Notes: a model not told the origin generated them from the letters alone. 64,000 bases of DNA from Arion vulgaris (GCA_020796225.1 CM036755.1:86683303-86747302), one strand, 5' to 3'. Counted from the stretch's first letter, positions 1 to 10,355 are shown. Numbers and translations are program-made.

Positions 1-345
1 TCTTTCCCCAGGTGAATGATGGAATTTGTTGTCCACTCTTGCCGTTAGGGATGGGACCTTTAATTTGCTACCCAGTGTCTGATGAGTCGCTTTTGTAGTG
101 TTATATCTGTATTTATTTAGTGTAGTCTTGAAATTATCTATCCATCTTTTTTTTAGTCTTCCCTTGGCTCTATAGCCTGATCTCCTTTTAATATATGCTA
201 TTATTGGTTGTATTCCAAATCACTGCATTTGTTGTCTTTCAATGTATTCGGTGCATGAAATTATGTCCACTCTGTTTCTGATGTCCTCGTTTCGTAGTCT
301 ATCTTTCGTGGTGACCCCTACTGCCTTCCTCAAGCATTTCATTTC
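1..345 (-). pseudogene. LINE-N 3' end fragment (C-terminal reverse-transcriptase tail)
   Basis: Reading the minus strand gives the conserved post-catalytic tail of a non-LTR retrotransposon polyprotein: a segment containing RLRNEDIR, then YIERQQMQ, then a basic KGR..KRWIDN stretch and a short 3' end. The same tail is at 45300-45705 minus and, earlier in the protein, at 26700-27090 plus. A stop follows QQMQ where the other copies read WFGH, so the copy is broken. The fragment runs off the left edge of the window. Assignment to a LINE rests on recognising this common tail; the clade is not determined. Confidence 0.7.
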
Positions 346-409
346 ACACGTGGTGAGCTGTCTGTGGGGAAGTGTGATGTAGAGAGGAAATGAAAGATAC
401 AACGAAGGC

Positions 410-411
<2 letters not shown>

Positions 412-454
<43 letters not shown>
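412..454. repeat. (GA)n microsatellite
   Basis: About 20 GA dinucleotides in a row, directly upstream of a SINE-D relic. Confidence 0.95.
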
Positions 455-457
<3 letters not shown>

Positions 458-499
458 TCGTTAGATAGCGCGCTATATAAAAATTAAAACTACAGGGAG

Positions 500-760
500 A
501 GAAAATCTTCTTCTTCTTTGCGTTCGTTCTTTACGACCAATTTTAATCACTCTTTGTGATATGTTTGATCTTTGTCAAGAACGTGTATACGTTGCACATT
601 GGTTTGGTAGGCCCCTAAACGCATAGATTTCTACACGCTTATTACACGTGCATCCGATTTCAGCCTAGCCTCCTTAGTCACCTTTTACGACATGCGTGGC
701 AGGTGTCAGTGGTTCTATTCTTTACACCCCAAATTGGGCCACGCTAACCACTCGGACGGG
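500..760 (-). mobile_element. SINE-D copy
   Basis: About 260 bp closely matching 46010-46270. On the minus strand it reads GTAAAGAATAGAACCACTG, then a variant of the conserved GTAAGAGGCGAC block, and ends in a GAA-rich tail (TTCTTCTTC on the plus strand). Other copies are at 10356-10600, 27095-27345, 28040-28312 and 35915-36165. The tRNA-like head seen at 46245-46318 is not clear here. Confidence 0.65.
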
Positions 761-761
761 A

Positions 762-833
762 GAGATAATGATACAAAGAACGACGAAGAGAAATTACAAA
801 AGAAGAATGCAAGAAAACGAAAGAGACATAGAG

Positions 834-870
<37 letters not shown>

Positions 871-1243
871 TGAGAGATGAGAGAGAGAGAGAGAGGGAAA
901 GAAAGAAAAGTAGAAGATATAGCTAGTGAAAAATAAAGACAGGAAAATAGGGATAAATTCTAAAACGATTGTTAAAAGTTCGAATCCGGACCGCGGCCTT
1001 CTGTTCACGAGTGCAGTTTTATTTCCAGAGACCCTAGGATTGTTGCCGGAGCTACGGAGTTCGTGCTTTGTGCAATACTCTCGGCAGGTGGCGTGCCATT
1101 TCTGCTGAGAGGAACCGAGCCATATGGGGTAACCCGGTGCAATGAAGTCAATCCTTCGGCTTTTAAACCTTATTTAAGATAATGATACAAAGAACGGCGA
1201 AGAAGTATTAAAAAAGAAGACTGCATGAAAACGAAAGGGACAT

Positions 1244-1277
<34 letters not shown>

Positions 1278-1350
1278 GAAAAGTAGAAGATATAGCTAGT
1301 GAAAAATAAAGACAGGAAAATAGGGGTAAATTCTAAAACAATTGTTAAAA
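762..1350. repeat. Direct duplication (about 200 bp) flanking a SINE-A relic
   Basis: 762-978 and 1178-1350 are diverged copies of one sequence: agataatgatacaaagaacg, a GA microsatellite, then agtagaagatatagctagtg and a stretch ending gttaaaagtt. The SINE-A relic lies exactly between them. The copies are too long for a target-site duplication, so this is better read as a tandem segmental duplication with the SINE at or near the junction. Confidence 0.75.
968..1177 (+). mobile_element. SINE-A, 5'-truncated
   Basis: Starts within the polymerase III B box (gttcgaatcc) and continues through the SINE-A body (ttccagagaccct, then acggagttcgtgctttgtgc) to the 3' end aagtcaatccttcggctttt. The A-box half present at 26090-26343 is missing. 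An open frame across 926-1108 is incidental. Confidence 0.8.
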
Positions 1351-1605
1351 GTTAAAGTAAATGTTAAAAGTTGAAGTAAATGTTAAAAGTTGAAGTAAAT
1401 GTTAAAAGTTGAAGTAAATGTTAAAAGTTGAAGCAAATGTTAAAAGTTGAAGTAAATGTTAAAAGTTGAAGTAAATGTTAAAAGTTGAAGTAAATGTTAA
1501 AAGTTGAAGTAAATGTTAAAAGTTGAAGTAAATGTTAAAAGTTGAAGCAAATGTTAAAAGTTGAAGTAAATGTTAAAAGTTGAAGTAAATGTTAAAAGTT
1601 GAAGC
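1345..1605. repeat. 19-bp satellite, about 13 copies (left block)
   Basis: Unit gttaaaagttgaagtaaat, with occasional agcaaat. The array stops at the left end of the PLE pair and resumes at 3372-3419, so the PLE composite sits inside it. The seed may be the gttaaaagtt that ends the upstream duplication. Confidence 0.95.
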
Positions 1606-1647
1606 ACGTACAAACAAAGTACTATAGTTTTACAAAAAACAGAAACA

Positions 1648-1691
1648 GTGACGATAAACAGCAACGTTTCGACCAACAAGGCCTTTATCAA
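1648..1691 (-). ncRNA. Hammerhead-like motif in PLE terminal repeat (copy a)
   Basis: On the minus strand: TTGATAA, a GGCC/GGTC stem with loop TTGTT, GAAACG, and a downstream CGTC. The layout is that of a hammerhead ribozyme core, which PLE terminal repeats are known to carry. Two core bases differ from consensus (C3 to U and G8 to A). Stem I is weak. Activity is uncertain. Confidence 0.45.
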
Positions 1692-1926
1692 GCAAACGAA
1701 CAAACAGGAGTGACAAATTAAAATGAAACACAAATGGACGACCAAATACAAACGTATCTAAGGAAAAGCTGGAATAAAAACGAATAACGAAATAAATGTA
1801 ACACAAAAACACACATAAAAACTAGAAATAGAACGGAAAAGAAACAATGAAACATCTAGTAAATATATAACTTGAATACATGCAACATATACCCATATAG
1901 AGTACAAAGCATAGGAAGAGAAAGTA

Positions 1927-2816
1927 CTAAGAAGCATAAGAATGTAATACGTTGAGCCCGCGTGGTCGCAAGGTACCATACAAAGAAATCAACCGATTCT
2001 CCAGAGCAAATCGACTACGATCATCAGAGGAACATGATCGGATGGCTGTGACCTGGACATCGCAAGCTCCTGAATGGCCAGTATCATTGAAATGGGTAGC
2101 TACAGGGGTCACAGAGCATTGGCGTATATCGCGCAAGTGTTGGGCGAATCGGTCACTGAGTCTCCTGCCGGTTTCCCCAATATAGGCCTTGTTGCACCGC
2201 TTGCAGATAATGGCATAGATAATATTACGGACTCGCACGTGAAACTGTCTTCAACAACGAACGTGGCTTTTGGAAAAGACACCGTGCGGGTCTGTATGAC
2301 ATAAGCACAAGTGTTGCAGCGCCGACGGCCACACTGGATGGTGCCAAAATGACTCTGGATATTAGGCTTGAGGCGACTGTGAACCAACATATCCTTAAGG
2401 CTTCTGTCCCGTCTGTACGCCACCAAAGGATAGTGTTGGAAGATTGAACGTGTCTCAGGATCAGACTGAAGAATGGAGAGATGACGGAATAAGACTTTCT
2501 TCACAAGGGAACTATGAGGGTGGAAAGTTAAGACAAGTTTCACCTTGTCAGAATTGGAAGTTCTATGCTGGTTAGAGAGAGCCTCCTGGCGAGAAATTTG
2601 TTGAACGCGCCGCATAGCAGAAGCAAGCACCTTATCCGGGTATAAGCGCTTACGAAAGAAATCCAGCATCTCGTGAGCTTTATCGAGAAAATCGTCGTCC
2701 TCGCTACAGAGGCGACGAAGGCGCAAGAGTTGAGAGAATGGTAAAGAATCACGACAAGCCTGGGAATGGGAAGACTCAGTGACCGATTCGCCCAACACTT
2801 GCGCGATATACGCCAA
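1927..2816 (-). pseudogene. PLE polyprotein C-terminus with GIY-YIG endonuclease, frameshifted
   Basis: The minus strand first reads a PLE linker region (YPLVAYRRDRSLKDMLVHS, then CGRRRCNTCAY, a Cys-rich patch). After a one-base loss near 2230 the GIY-YIG domain continues in another frame: IIYAIICKRC, AYIGETGRRL, a downstream His in FAQHLRDI, and the Glu in ALENRLISL. The reading ends LRPRGLNVLHSYAS and a stop. In PLEs this nuclease nicks the target and primes reverse transcription. No RT core is present. The first residues of the upstream frame (MAYIAQVLGESV) come from the inverted junction and are not native protein. Confidence 0.8.
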
Positions 2817-3007
2817 TGCTCTGTGACCCTGTAGCTACCCATTTCAATGATACTGGCCATTCAGGAGCTTGCGATGTCCAGGTCACAGCCATCCGATCAT
2901 GTTCCTCTGATGATCGTAGTCGATTTACTCTGGAGAATCGGTTGATTTCTTTGTATGGTACCTTGCGACCACGCGGGCTCAACGTATTACATTCTTATGC
3001 TTCTTAG
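2781..3007 (+). pseudogene. GIY-YIG endonuclease C-terminal fragment (PLE copy b)
   Basis: Starts within DRFAQHLRDIRQCSVT and shifts frame before PVATHFNDTGH, because gaccctgtag has three Cs where copy a has four. The remaining frame reads through ENRLISLYGT to the shared C-terminus LNVLHSYAS and a stop. The same deletion occurs in copy c (23003-23379). Confidence 0.75.
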
Positions 3008-3242
3008 TACTTTCTCTTCCTATGCTTTGTACTCTATATGGGTATAGGTTGCATGTATTCAAGTTATATATTTACTAGATGTTTCATTGTTTCTTTTCCG
3101 TTCTATTTCTAGTTTTTATGTGTGTTTTTTGTGTTACATTTATTTCGTTATTCGTTTTTATTCCAGCTTTTCCTTAGATACGTTTGTATTTGGTCGTCCA
3201 TTTGTGTTTCATTTTAATTTGTCACTCCTGTTTGTTCGTTTG

Positions 3243-3290
3243 CTTGATAAAGGCCTTGTTGGTCGAAACGTTGCTGTTTATCGTCACTGT
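3243..3290 (+). ncRNA. Hammerhead-like motif in PLE terminal repeat (copy b)
   Basis: TTGATAA at 3244-3250; stem II GGCC (3252-3255) and GGTC (3261-3264) with loop TTGTT; GAA at 3265-3267; a three-pair stem III from ACG (3268-3270) and CGT (3282-3284); candidate cleavage position C3285 in GTC. Further copies are at 22644-22685, 36393-36433, 36597-36637, 62382-62423 and 62740-62781. Positions 3 and 8 are U and A instead of C and G, which could still pair. Confidence 0.5.
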
Positions 3291-3371
3291 TTCTGTTTTT
3301 GTAAAACTATAGTACTTTGTTTGTACGTGTTTCACTATTTACCAAGTTTTACTGCAGTCTTCCCCTATTTC

Positions 3372-3419
3372 GTTAAAAGTTGAAGCAAATGTTAAAAGTT
3401 GAAGTAAATGTTAAAAGTT
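3372..3419. repeat. 19-bp satellite, right block
   Basis: Two and a half units of the 1345-1605 satellite, resuming after the PLE composite. Confidence 0.9.
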
Positions 3420-3542
3420 ATTGAATAAATTAGTCAATCAATCCATTATTCACTTAATTGCTAGATCAAAATCGATAACTATATTATTCACTCAATAAAT
3501 CACACTATCAATCGACCAATCAAAAAGAAAGTAGCAACCTGC

Positions 3543-4890
3543 TGCCTTGCATGTCGACTGGGGCAGAGCCAACTATAAACTACTATAGCCTTGCATGTCG
3601 ACTGGGGCAGAGCCAACTATAAACTACTATAGCCTGGCTGTGACTGGGGCAGAGCCAACTATAAACTACTATAGCCTGGCTGTGACTGGGGCAGAGCCAA
3701 CTATAAACTACTATAGCCTGGCTGTGACTGGGGCAGAGCCAACTATAAACTACTATAGCCTGGCTGTGACTCGGGCAGAGCCAACTATAAACTACTATAG
3801 CCTGGCTGTGACTGGGGCAGAGCCAACTATAAACTACTATAGCCTTGCTGTGACTGGGGCAGAGCCAACTATAAACTACTATAGCCTTGCATGTCGACTG
3901 GGGCAGAGCCAACTATAAACTACTATAGCCTTGCATGTCGAATGGGGCAGAGCCAACTATAAACTACTATAGCCTGGTTGTGACTGGGGCAGAGCCAACT
4001 ATAAACTACTATAGCCTGGCATGTCGACTGGGGCAGAGCCAACTATAAACTACTATAGCCTTGCAGGTCGACTGGGGCAGAGCCAACTATAAACTACTAT
4101 AGCCTGGCTGTGACTGGGGCAGAGCCAACTATAAACTACTATAGCCTGGCTGTGACTGGGGCAGAGCCAACTATAAACTACTATAGCCTGGCTGTGACTG
4201 GGGCAGAGCCAACTATAAACTACTATAGCCTTGCATGTCGAATGGGGCAGAGCCAACTATAAACTACTATAGCCTGGTTGTGACTGGGGCAGAGCCAACT
4301 ATAAACTACTATAGCCTGGCATGTCGACTGGGGCAGAGCCAACTATAAACTACTATAGCCTTGCATGTCGACTGGGGCAGAGCCAACTATAAAATACTAT
4401 AGCCTGGCTGTGACTGGGGCAGAGCCAACTATAAACTACTATAGCCTGGCTGTGACTGGGGCAGAGCCAACTATAAACTTTTATAGCCTGGCTGTGACTG
4501 GGGCAGAGCCAACTATAAACTACTATAGCCTGACTGTGACTGGGGCAGAGCCAACTATAAACTACTATAGCCTGACTGTGACTGGGGCAGAGCCAACTAT
4601 AAACTACTATAGCCTTGCATGTCGACTGGGGCAGAGCCAACTATAAACTACTATAGCCTGGCTGTGACTGGGGCAGAGCCAACTATAAACTACTATAGCC
4701 TGGCATGTCGACTGGGGCAGAGCCAACTATAAACTACTATAGCCTTGCAGGTCGACTGGGGCAGAGCCAACTATAAACTACTATAGCCTGGCTGTGACTG
4801 GGGCAGAGCCAACTATAAACTACTATAGCCTGGCTGTGACTGGGACAGAACCAACTATAAACTACTATAGCCTGGCTGTGACTGGGGACA
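3543..4890. repeat. 42/44-bp tandem array, about 31 copies
   Basis: Unit core gggcagagccaactataaac followed by tactatagcct. A 6-bp joint (ggctgt, 42-bp unit) alternates with an 8-bp joint (tgcatgtc, 44-bp unit). Runs of the 42-bp form make long frames on both strands that are not genes. A diverged single unit is at 31031-31062 on the minus strand. Confidence 0.97.
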
Positions 4891-4989
4891 GCCCAAGGCT
4901 GACGGAGAGCGAAACCAGTAAACGCTGGCTAAAACCGGACACATCGCTGAAGAATAAGCACCAGAGTTATAAATATCGCTGAAGATGTG

Positions 4990-5110
4990 ACGAAAATCAC
5001 ACCCATGCTCTGCATGACTCAGATTTCCACATGAATGAGATTTATGAGAAAATCACACCCATGCTCTGCATGACTCAGATTTCCACATGAATGAGATTTA
5101 TGAGAAAATC
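4990..5110. repeat. 57-bp tandem duplication
   Basis: Two copies of a unit containing gctctgcatgactcagattt and ccacatgaatgagatttatg, directly before the LINE-R fragment. Confidence 0.85.
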
Positions 5111-5563
5111 TGGTACATCAGTCTAAGGGCGATCGTGAAGAAGAAAAAGACAGGCTTGCATCGAAAGCATCGATTCTTGACGAGTTTAGGATGGAAAGGG
5201 GAGGAGGCTGTTCTTCGGTCTCTTGATGACCTACTGTTGGATGAAGACACTACAATTGACCTACTGTTGGATGAAGACACTACAATTGACCTACTGTTGG
5301 ATGAAGACACTACAATTGACCTACTGTTGGATGAAGACACTACAATTGACCTACTGTTGGATGAAGACACTACAATTGACCTACTGTTGGATGAAGACAC
5401 TACAATTGACCTACTGTTGAATGAAGACACTACAGTTGACGTTAAAGAAGTTTGGAATGACATGTTGTACAACTAGAACTGGATGCTTGAGGAGCAGAGA
5501 GAGTTGTGTGTTTAACAGTGAGCCACAGGAACCATCAGTATGCTTATCCTTCGACACCTTTTG
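5111..5563 (+). pseudogene. LINE-R fragment 1 (after RNase H), interrupted
   Basis: Aligns with 52480-52720, the region after RNase H in LINE-R. It carries a segment expanded to seven tandem copies (LLLDEDTTID, 5223-5430), then VKEVWNDMLYN and a stop, then an out-of-frame ATGTISMLILRHL. The element is interrupted at 5563 by SINE-B plus its satellite and resumes at 9277 (METEHL), as expected from TLRFLLEETEHL at 52700. The matching cttttg at 5558-5563 and 9271-9276 fits a short target duplication. Confidence 0.7.
5223..5430. repeat. 30-bp in-frame array inside LINE-R, 7 copies
   Basis: Unit ctactgttggatgaagacac plus tacaattgac, ten codons. The single-copy version is at 52545-52575 (CLLDEDIKID) and in reverse at 59145-59175 and 10995-11040. 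The array lies exactly where LINE-R has one copy. Confidence 0.95.
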
Positions 5564-5568
5564 GGTAG

Positions 5569-8500
5569 GGGTCTCTGTAGCATAGCGGTTATAAGGGTCT
5601 CTGTAGCATAGAGGTTATAAGGGTGTCTGTAGCATAGAGGTTATAAGGGTCTCTGTAGCATAGAGGTTATAAGGGCGTCTGTAGCATAGAGGTTATAAGG
5701 GTGTCTGTAGCATAGAGGTTATAAGGGTCTCTGTAGCATAGAGGTTATAAGGTGTCTGTAGCATAGAGGTTATAAGGGTGTCTGTAGCATAGAGGTTATA
5801 AGGGTCTCTGTAGCATAGAGGTTATAAGGTTCTCTGTAGCATAGAGGTTATAAGGGTGTCTGTAGCATAGAGGTTATAAGAGGTCTCTGTAGCATAGAGG
5901 TTATAAGGGTCTCTGTAGCATAGAGGTTATAAGGGTCTCTGTAGCATAGAGGTTATAAGGGTCTCTGTAGCATAGAGGTTATAAGGGTCTCTGTAGCATA
6001 GAGGTTATAAGGGTGTCTGTAGCATAGAGGTTATAAGGGTGTCTGTAGCATAGAGGTTATAAGGGGTCTCTGTAGCATAGAGGTTATAAGGGTCTCTGTA
6101 GCATAGAGGTTATAAGGGTCTCTGTAGCATAGAGGTTATAAGGGGTCTCTGTAGCATAGAGGTTATAAGGGTCTCTGTAGCATAGAGGTTATAAGGGTCT
6201 CTGTAGCATAGAGGTTATAAGGGTATCTGTAGCATAGAGGTTATAAGGGTCTCTGTAGCATAGAGGTTATAAGGGTCTCTGTAGCATAGAGGTTATAAGG
6301 GTCTCTGTAGCATAGAGGTTATAAGGGTGTCTGTAGCATAGAGGTTATAAAGGGTCTCTGTAGCATAGAGGTTATAAGGGGTCTCTGTAGCATAGAGGTT
6401 ATAAAGGTGTCTGTAGCATAGAGGTTATAAGGGTCTCTGTAGCATAGAGGTTATAAGGGTGTCTGTAGCATAGAGGTTATAAAGGGTCTCTGTAGCATAG
6501 AGGTTATAAGGGTGTCTGTAGCATAGAGGTTATAAGGGTGTCTGTAGCATAGAGGTTATAAGGGTGTCTGTAGCATAGAGGTTATAAGGTGTCTGTAGCA
6601 TAGAAGTTATAAGGTCTCTGTAGCATAGAGGTTATAAGGGTTTCTGTAGCATAGAGGTTATAAGGGGTCTCTGTAGCATAGAGGTTATAGGGGGTCTCTG
6701 TAGCATAGAGGTTATAAGGGTCTCTGTAGCATAGAGGTTATAAGGGTATCTGTAGCATAGAGGTTATAAGGGTCTCTGTAGCATAGAGGTTATAAGGGTC
6801 TCTGTAGCATAGAGGTTATAAGGGTCTCTGTAGCATAGAGGTTATAAGGGTCTCTGTAGCATAGAGGTTATAAGGGTCTCTGTAGCATAGAGGTTATAAG
6901 GGTCTCTGTAGCATAGAGGTTATAGGGGTCTCTGTAGCATAGAGGTTATAAGGGTCTCTGTAGCATAGTGGTTATAAGGGTCTCTGTAGCATAGAGGTTA
7001 TAAGGGTCTCTGTAGCATAGAGGTTATAAGGGTCTCTGTAGCATAGAGGTTATAAGGGTCTCTGTAGCATAGAGGTTATAAGGGTCTCTGTAGCATAGAG
7101 GTTATAAGGGTGTCTGTAGCATAGAGGTTATAAGGGTGTCTGTAGCATAGAGGTTATAAGGGTCTCTGTAGCATAGAGGTTATAAGGGTCTCTGTAGCAT
7201 AGAGGTTATAAGGGTCTCTGTAGCATAGAGGTTATAAAGGTGTCTGTAGCATAGAGGTTATAAGGGTCTCTGTAGCATAGAGGTTATAAGGGTGTCTGTA
7301 GCATAGAGGTTATAAGGGGTCTCTGTAGCATAGAGGTTATAAGGGTGTCTGTAGCATAGAGGTTATAAGGGCGTCTGTAGCATAGAGGTTATAAGGGCGT
7401 CTGTAGCATAGAGGTTATAAGGGTGTCTGTAGCATAGAGGTTATAAGGGTCTCTGTAGCATAGAGGTTATAAGGGTCTCTGTAGCATGGAGGTTATAAAG
7501 GTGTCTGTAGCATAGAGGTTATAAGGGTCTCTGTAGCATAGAGGTTATAAGGGTGTCTGTAGCATAGAGGTTATAAGGGTCTCTGTAGCATAGAGGTTAT
7601 AAGGGTCTCTGTAGCATAGAGGTTATAAAGGTGTCTGTAGCATAGAGGTTATAAGGGTCTCTGTAGCATAGAGGTTATAAGGGTCTCTGTAGCATAGAGG
7701 TTATAAGGGTCTCTGTAGCATAGAGGTTATAAAGGTGTCTGTAGCATAGAGGTTATAAGGGGTCTCTGTAGCATAGAGGTTATAAAGGGTCTCTGTAGCA
7801 TAGAGGTTATAAGGGTCTCTGTAGCATAGAGGTTATAAGGGTGTCTGTAGCATAGAGGTTATAAGGGCGTCTGTAGCATAGAGGTTATAAGGGCGTCTGT
7901 AGCATAGAGGTTATAAGGGTGTCTGTAGCATAGAGGTTATAAGGGTCTCTGTAGCATAGAGATTATAAGGGCGTCTGTAGCATAGAGGTTATAAGGGTGT
8001 CTGTAGCATAGAGGTTATAAGGGTCTCTGTAGCATAGAGGTTATAAGGGTGTCTGTAGCATAGAGGTTATAAGGGTCTCTGTAGCTTAGAGGTTATAAGG
8101 GTCTCTGTAGCATAGAGGTTATAAAGGTGTCTGTAGCATAGAGGTTATAAGGGTGTCTGTAGCATAGAGGTTATAAGGGTGTCTGTAGCATAGAGGTTAT
8201 AAGGGCGTCTGTAGCATAGAGGTTATAAGGGTGTCTGTAGCATAGAGGTTATAAGGGCGTCTGTAGCATAGAGGTTATAAGGGTCTCTGTAGCATAGAGG
8301 TTATAAGGGTCTCTGTAGCATAGAGGTTATAAGGGTGTCTGTAGCATAGAGGTTATAAGGGTGTCTGTAGCATAGAGGTTATAAGGGTCTCTGTAGCTTA
8401 GAGGTTATAAGGGTCTCTGTAGCATAGAGGTTATAAGGGTGTCTGTAGCATAGAGGTTATAAGGGTGTCTGTAGCATAGAGGTTATAAGGGTGTCTGTAG

Positions 8501-8850
8501 CATAGAGGTTATAAGGGCGTCTGTAGCATAGAGGTTATAAGGGTGTCTGTAGCATAGAGGTTATAAGGGCGTCTGTAGCATAGAGGTTATAAGGGTCTCT
8601 GTAGCATAGAGGTTATAAGGGTGTCTGTAGCATAGAGGTTATAAGGGTCTCTGTAGCATAGAGGTTATAAGGGTGTCTGTAGCATAGAGGTTATAAGGGT
8701 CTCTGTAGCATAGAGGTTATAAGGGTGTCTGTAGCATAGAGGTTATAAGGGTCTCTGTAGCATAGAGGTTATAGGGGTCTCTGTAGCATAGAGGTTATAA
8801 GGGTGTCTGTAGCATAGAGGTTATAAGGGCGTCTGTAGCATAGAGGTTAT
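5569..8850. repeat. 26-bp satellite made from a SINE-B head, about 126 copies
   Basis: Unit gggtctctgtagcatagagg plus ttataa, with common variants at positions 4-5 (gtgtctg, gcgtctg) and small length changes (25-28 bp). It matches the first bases of SINE-B (ggatctctgtggcgtagagg at 23917) and carries the A-box-like TAGCATAGAGG but no B box. The last unit runs straight into the SINE-B body at 8851 (gtgatcgtctcc), so the array is an expansion of this SINE's 5' end. No gene is present across 3.3 kb. Confidence 0.97.
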
Positions 8851-9270
8851 GTGATCGTCTCCCGTGCCAAAGGTAACCGGCTCGCTTCCACTCCCTAGAG
8901 ACATCTAGATATTTTTTCAGAAACCCTGATCTTAATGTAGGTAAGATCGAGTTCCTAGTCCTATCGGAGACGGATAATGAACCGTAGGTCGCGTGTTCAA
9001 TTTGAGCACGTAAAAGAATACTTGACAGTTCAAAATGGAGAAGAGCAGGCTGGAAAGACACTGCGCAATCAAAATTCATTAGAAATGTTTACAAATATTT
9101 CTACAAAATATCTTGACCATCTTCTACATTATATTGGGGACCCTCGCCAATGCTACGGAGTTCGTGCACTGCCGCTGAGATTTGCCCTGTGTAAGAAAGA
9201 AATCAAATCGCATATGGCAACTCACCGAAGTGCAATGATGACGACCCAGCAATCAATTAATCAATCAAAT
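8827..9270 (+). mobile_element. SINE-B copy 1, head expanded into a satellite
   Basis: Body landmarks shared with 23917-24545 and 63363-63800: a head ending in gagaggttatgtgatcgtct, then cgagttcctagtcctatcgg, gtgttcaattt, gagcacgtaaaagaa, gcaggctggaaagac, aattcattagaaat, ctacggagttcgtgcactgc, and a tail with gaagtgcaatgatgacgacc followed by an ATCA-rich run. The tail resembles the 3' end of LINE-S. An open frame of 106 codons across it is incidental. Confidence 0.85.
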
Positions 9271-9400
9271 CTTTTGATGGAGACTGAGCACCTATAGGTG
9301 TTCCCGAAGTGCTGTCACATTATTTCAATAACCAATCCATAATAACCAATGCACAATCCACAATAACGAATAACCATAGCTACCTCTAGAAAACTGAAGT
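9271..9400 (+). pseudogene. LINE-R fragment 1, 3' end after the SINE
   Basis: gatggagactgagcacctat, then gtgctgtcacatt and aataaccaatcc: the LINE-R 3' end, matching 52715-52790 plus and 10785-10860 minus. It continues the element interrupted at 5563. Confidence 0.7.
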
Positions 9401-9965
9401 GTCCCTTCAAAAAATAAAACCAAAACAATTCAATAGCTGATAAGTAGACAAGTTAGAAATCCTCATTTTCAAGCCCCTACGAAAAAAAGACATAAGTGAA
9501 TATTTGATCTGTAGGCATGCAATGGAAATGACAAAATGTCAGACATTTAGCCGTATCAAAATAAGACAATATCAAACGGAGACAACAAATAAATTGCTGG
9601 GAATTTAGTAAAAGAAAGAATACTAGCCTAGGTACTGCTGACGTGAGAGGATATCCTCGGACCTGTCAAGCTCTGTTTGTGGTTATTAATCGGATTTATT
9701 TGATGTGTAAATTAGATGTGATTTAGACAAGAAATCGCCCTAGCAACTTTTTGATCTTGTATAAGCCTAGGCGTGACTACTACAATAAGTTTTGGAAGGT
9801 GAATAAAGGTGATATGTTGATAGTATTACAATTATATTATAAAGTAAGCGTCTTTCAGGGTGTTAGCACGAACATAAAAGGGATAATAATGTCGTTACTA
9901 TTGTTTTAGCTTTTTTTTTTGTAAGGTTTGAAGGTTGTCTGAGTAGTTACATTTCATTATGATAA
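9400..9965. other. No recognised feature
   Basis: AT-rich single-copy sequence. No repeat match elsewhere in the window and no coding signal that I can see. Confidence 0.6.
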
Positions 9966-10081
9966 CAGAAGAGTTATCTGTGGCGTAGAGGTAAAGTTCT
10001 AGCTTCTCGTTGTAATGGTACTAGGTCAGTTACCGATTGAACTTATCCTTTTTTTTTTTTTGATCCTTGATCTCAAAATAT

Positions 10082-10304
10082 CGTAGTATCAAAAGGCGTA
10101 GCAGAATTCTGTGAAAGAGCAAAAGTATCAAAAGGCGTAGCAGAATTCTGTGAAAGAGCAAAAGTATCAAAAGGCGTAGCAGAATTCTGTGAAAGAGCAA
10201 AAATAACAATCACACAAGCCATCAGAACAGAGCAAGACAAAAACAGAAAACCTAACACTGGGCAACAACCCGGTAGTAGTGTGACGACAAAAGAAGAAGA
10301 AGAA
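10082..10304 (+). mobile_element. LINE-N 3' fragment inserted in SINE-B
   Basis: The plus strand reads three 13-residue repeats (VSKGVAEFCERAK) then ITITQAIRTEQDKN, matching GIAESFQKANITITQATGAA at 26460-26540. It ends in a (GAA)n tail at 10291-10304. A 13-bp direct repeat, gatctcaaaatat, flanks it at 10069-10081 and 10305-10317, as expected for a retrotransposed 5'-truncated LINE. Confidence 0.8.
10085..10203. repeat. 39-bp in-frame array inside LINE-N, 3 copies
   Basis: Unit tatcaaaaggcgtagcagaa plus ttctgtgaaagagcaaaag, 13 codons of LINE-N coding sequence, repeated three times without change of frame. Confidence 0.95.
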
Positions 10305-10355
10305 GATCTCAAAATATGTGAGGTCGAGTTCCTAGTCCTATCGGAGATGAGCAAT

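Larger units (their letters stand above)
1606..2816 (-). mobile_element. Penelope-like element, copy a (left arm of inverted pair)
   Basis: A 5'-truncated PLE on the minus strand. From its 5' side it has a C-terminal polyprotein region, a GIY-YIG endonuclease, a 3' untranslated region and a terminal segment with a hammerhead-like motif (1648-1691). It ends in the short form ...tacgt, while the opposite arm carries the longer terminus. The arm 1606-2190 is the near-perfect inverted repeat of 2780-3371. Confidence 0.8.
2776..3371 (+). mobile_element. Penelope-like element, copy b (right arm of inverted pair)
   Basis: 5'-truncated copy on the plus strand, head-to-head with copy a. It encodes the last part of the GIY-YIG domain, the C-terminus and the 3' terminal segment, and ends with the full terminus tttactgcagtcttccccta. 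The next bases are 19-bp satellite units (3372-3419), so the composite interrupts that array. Confidence 0.8.
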
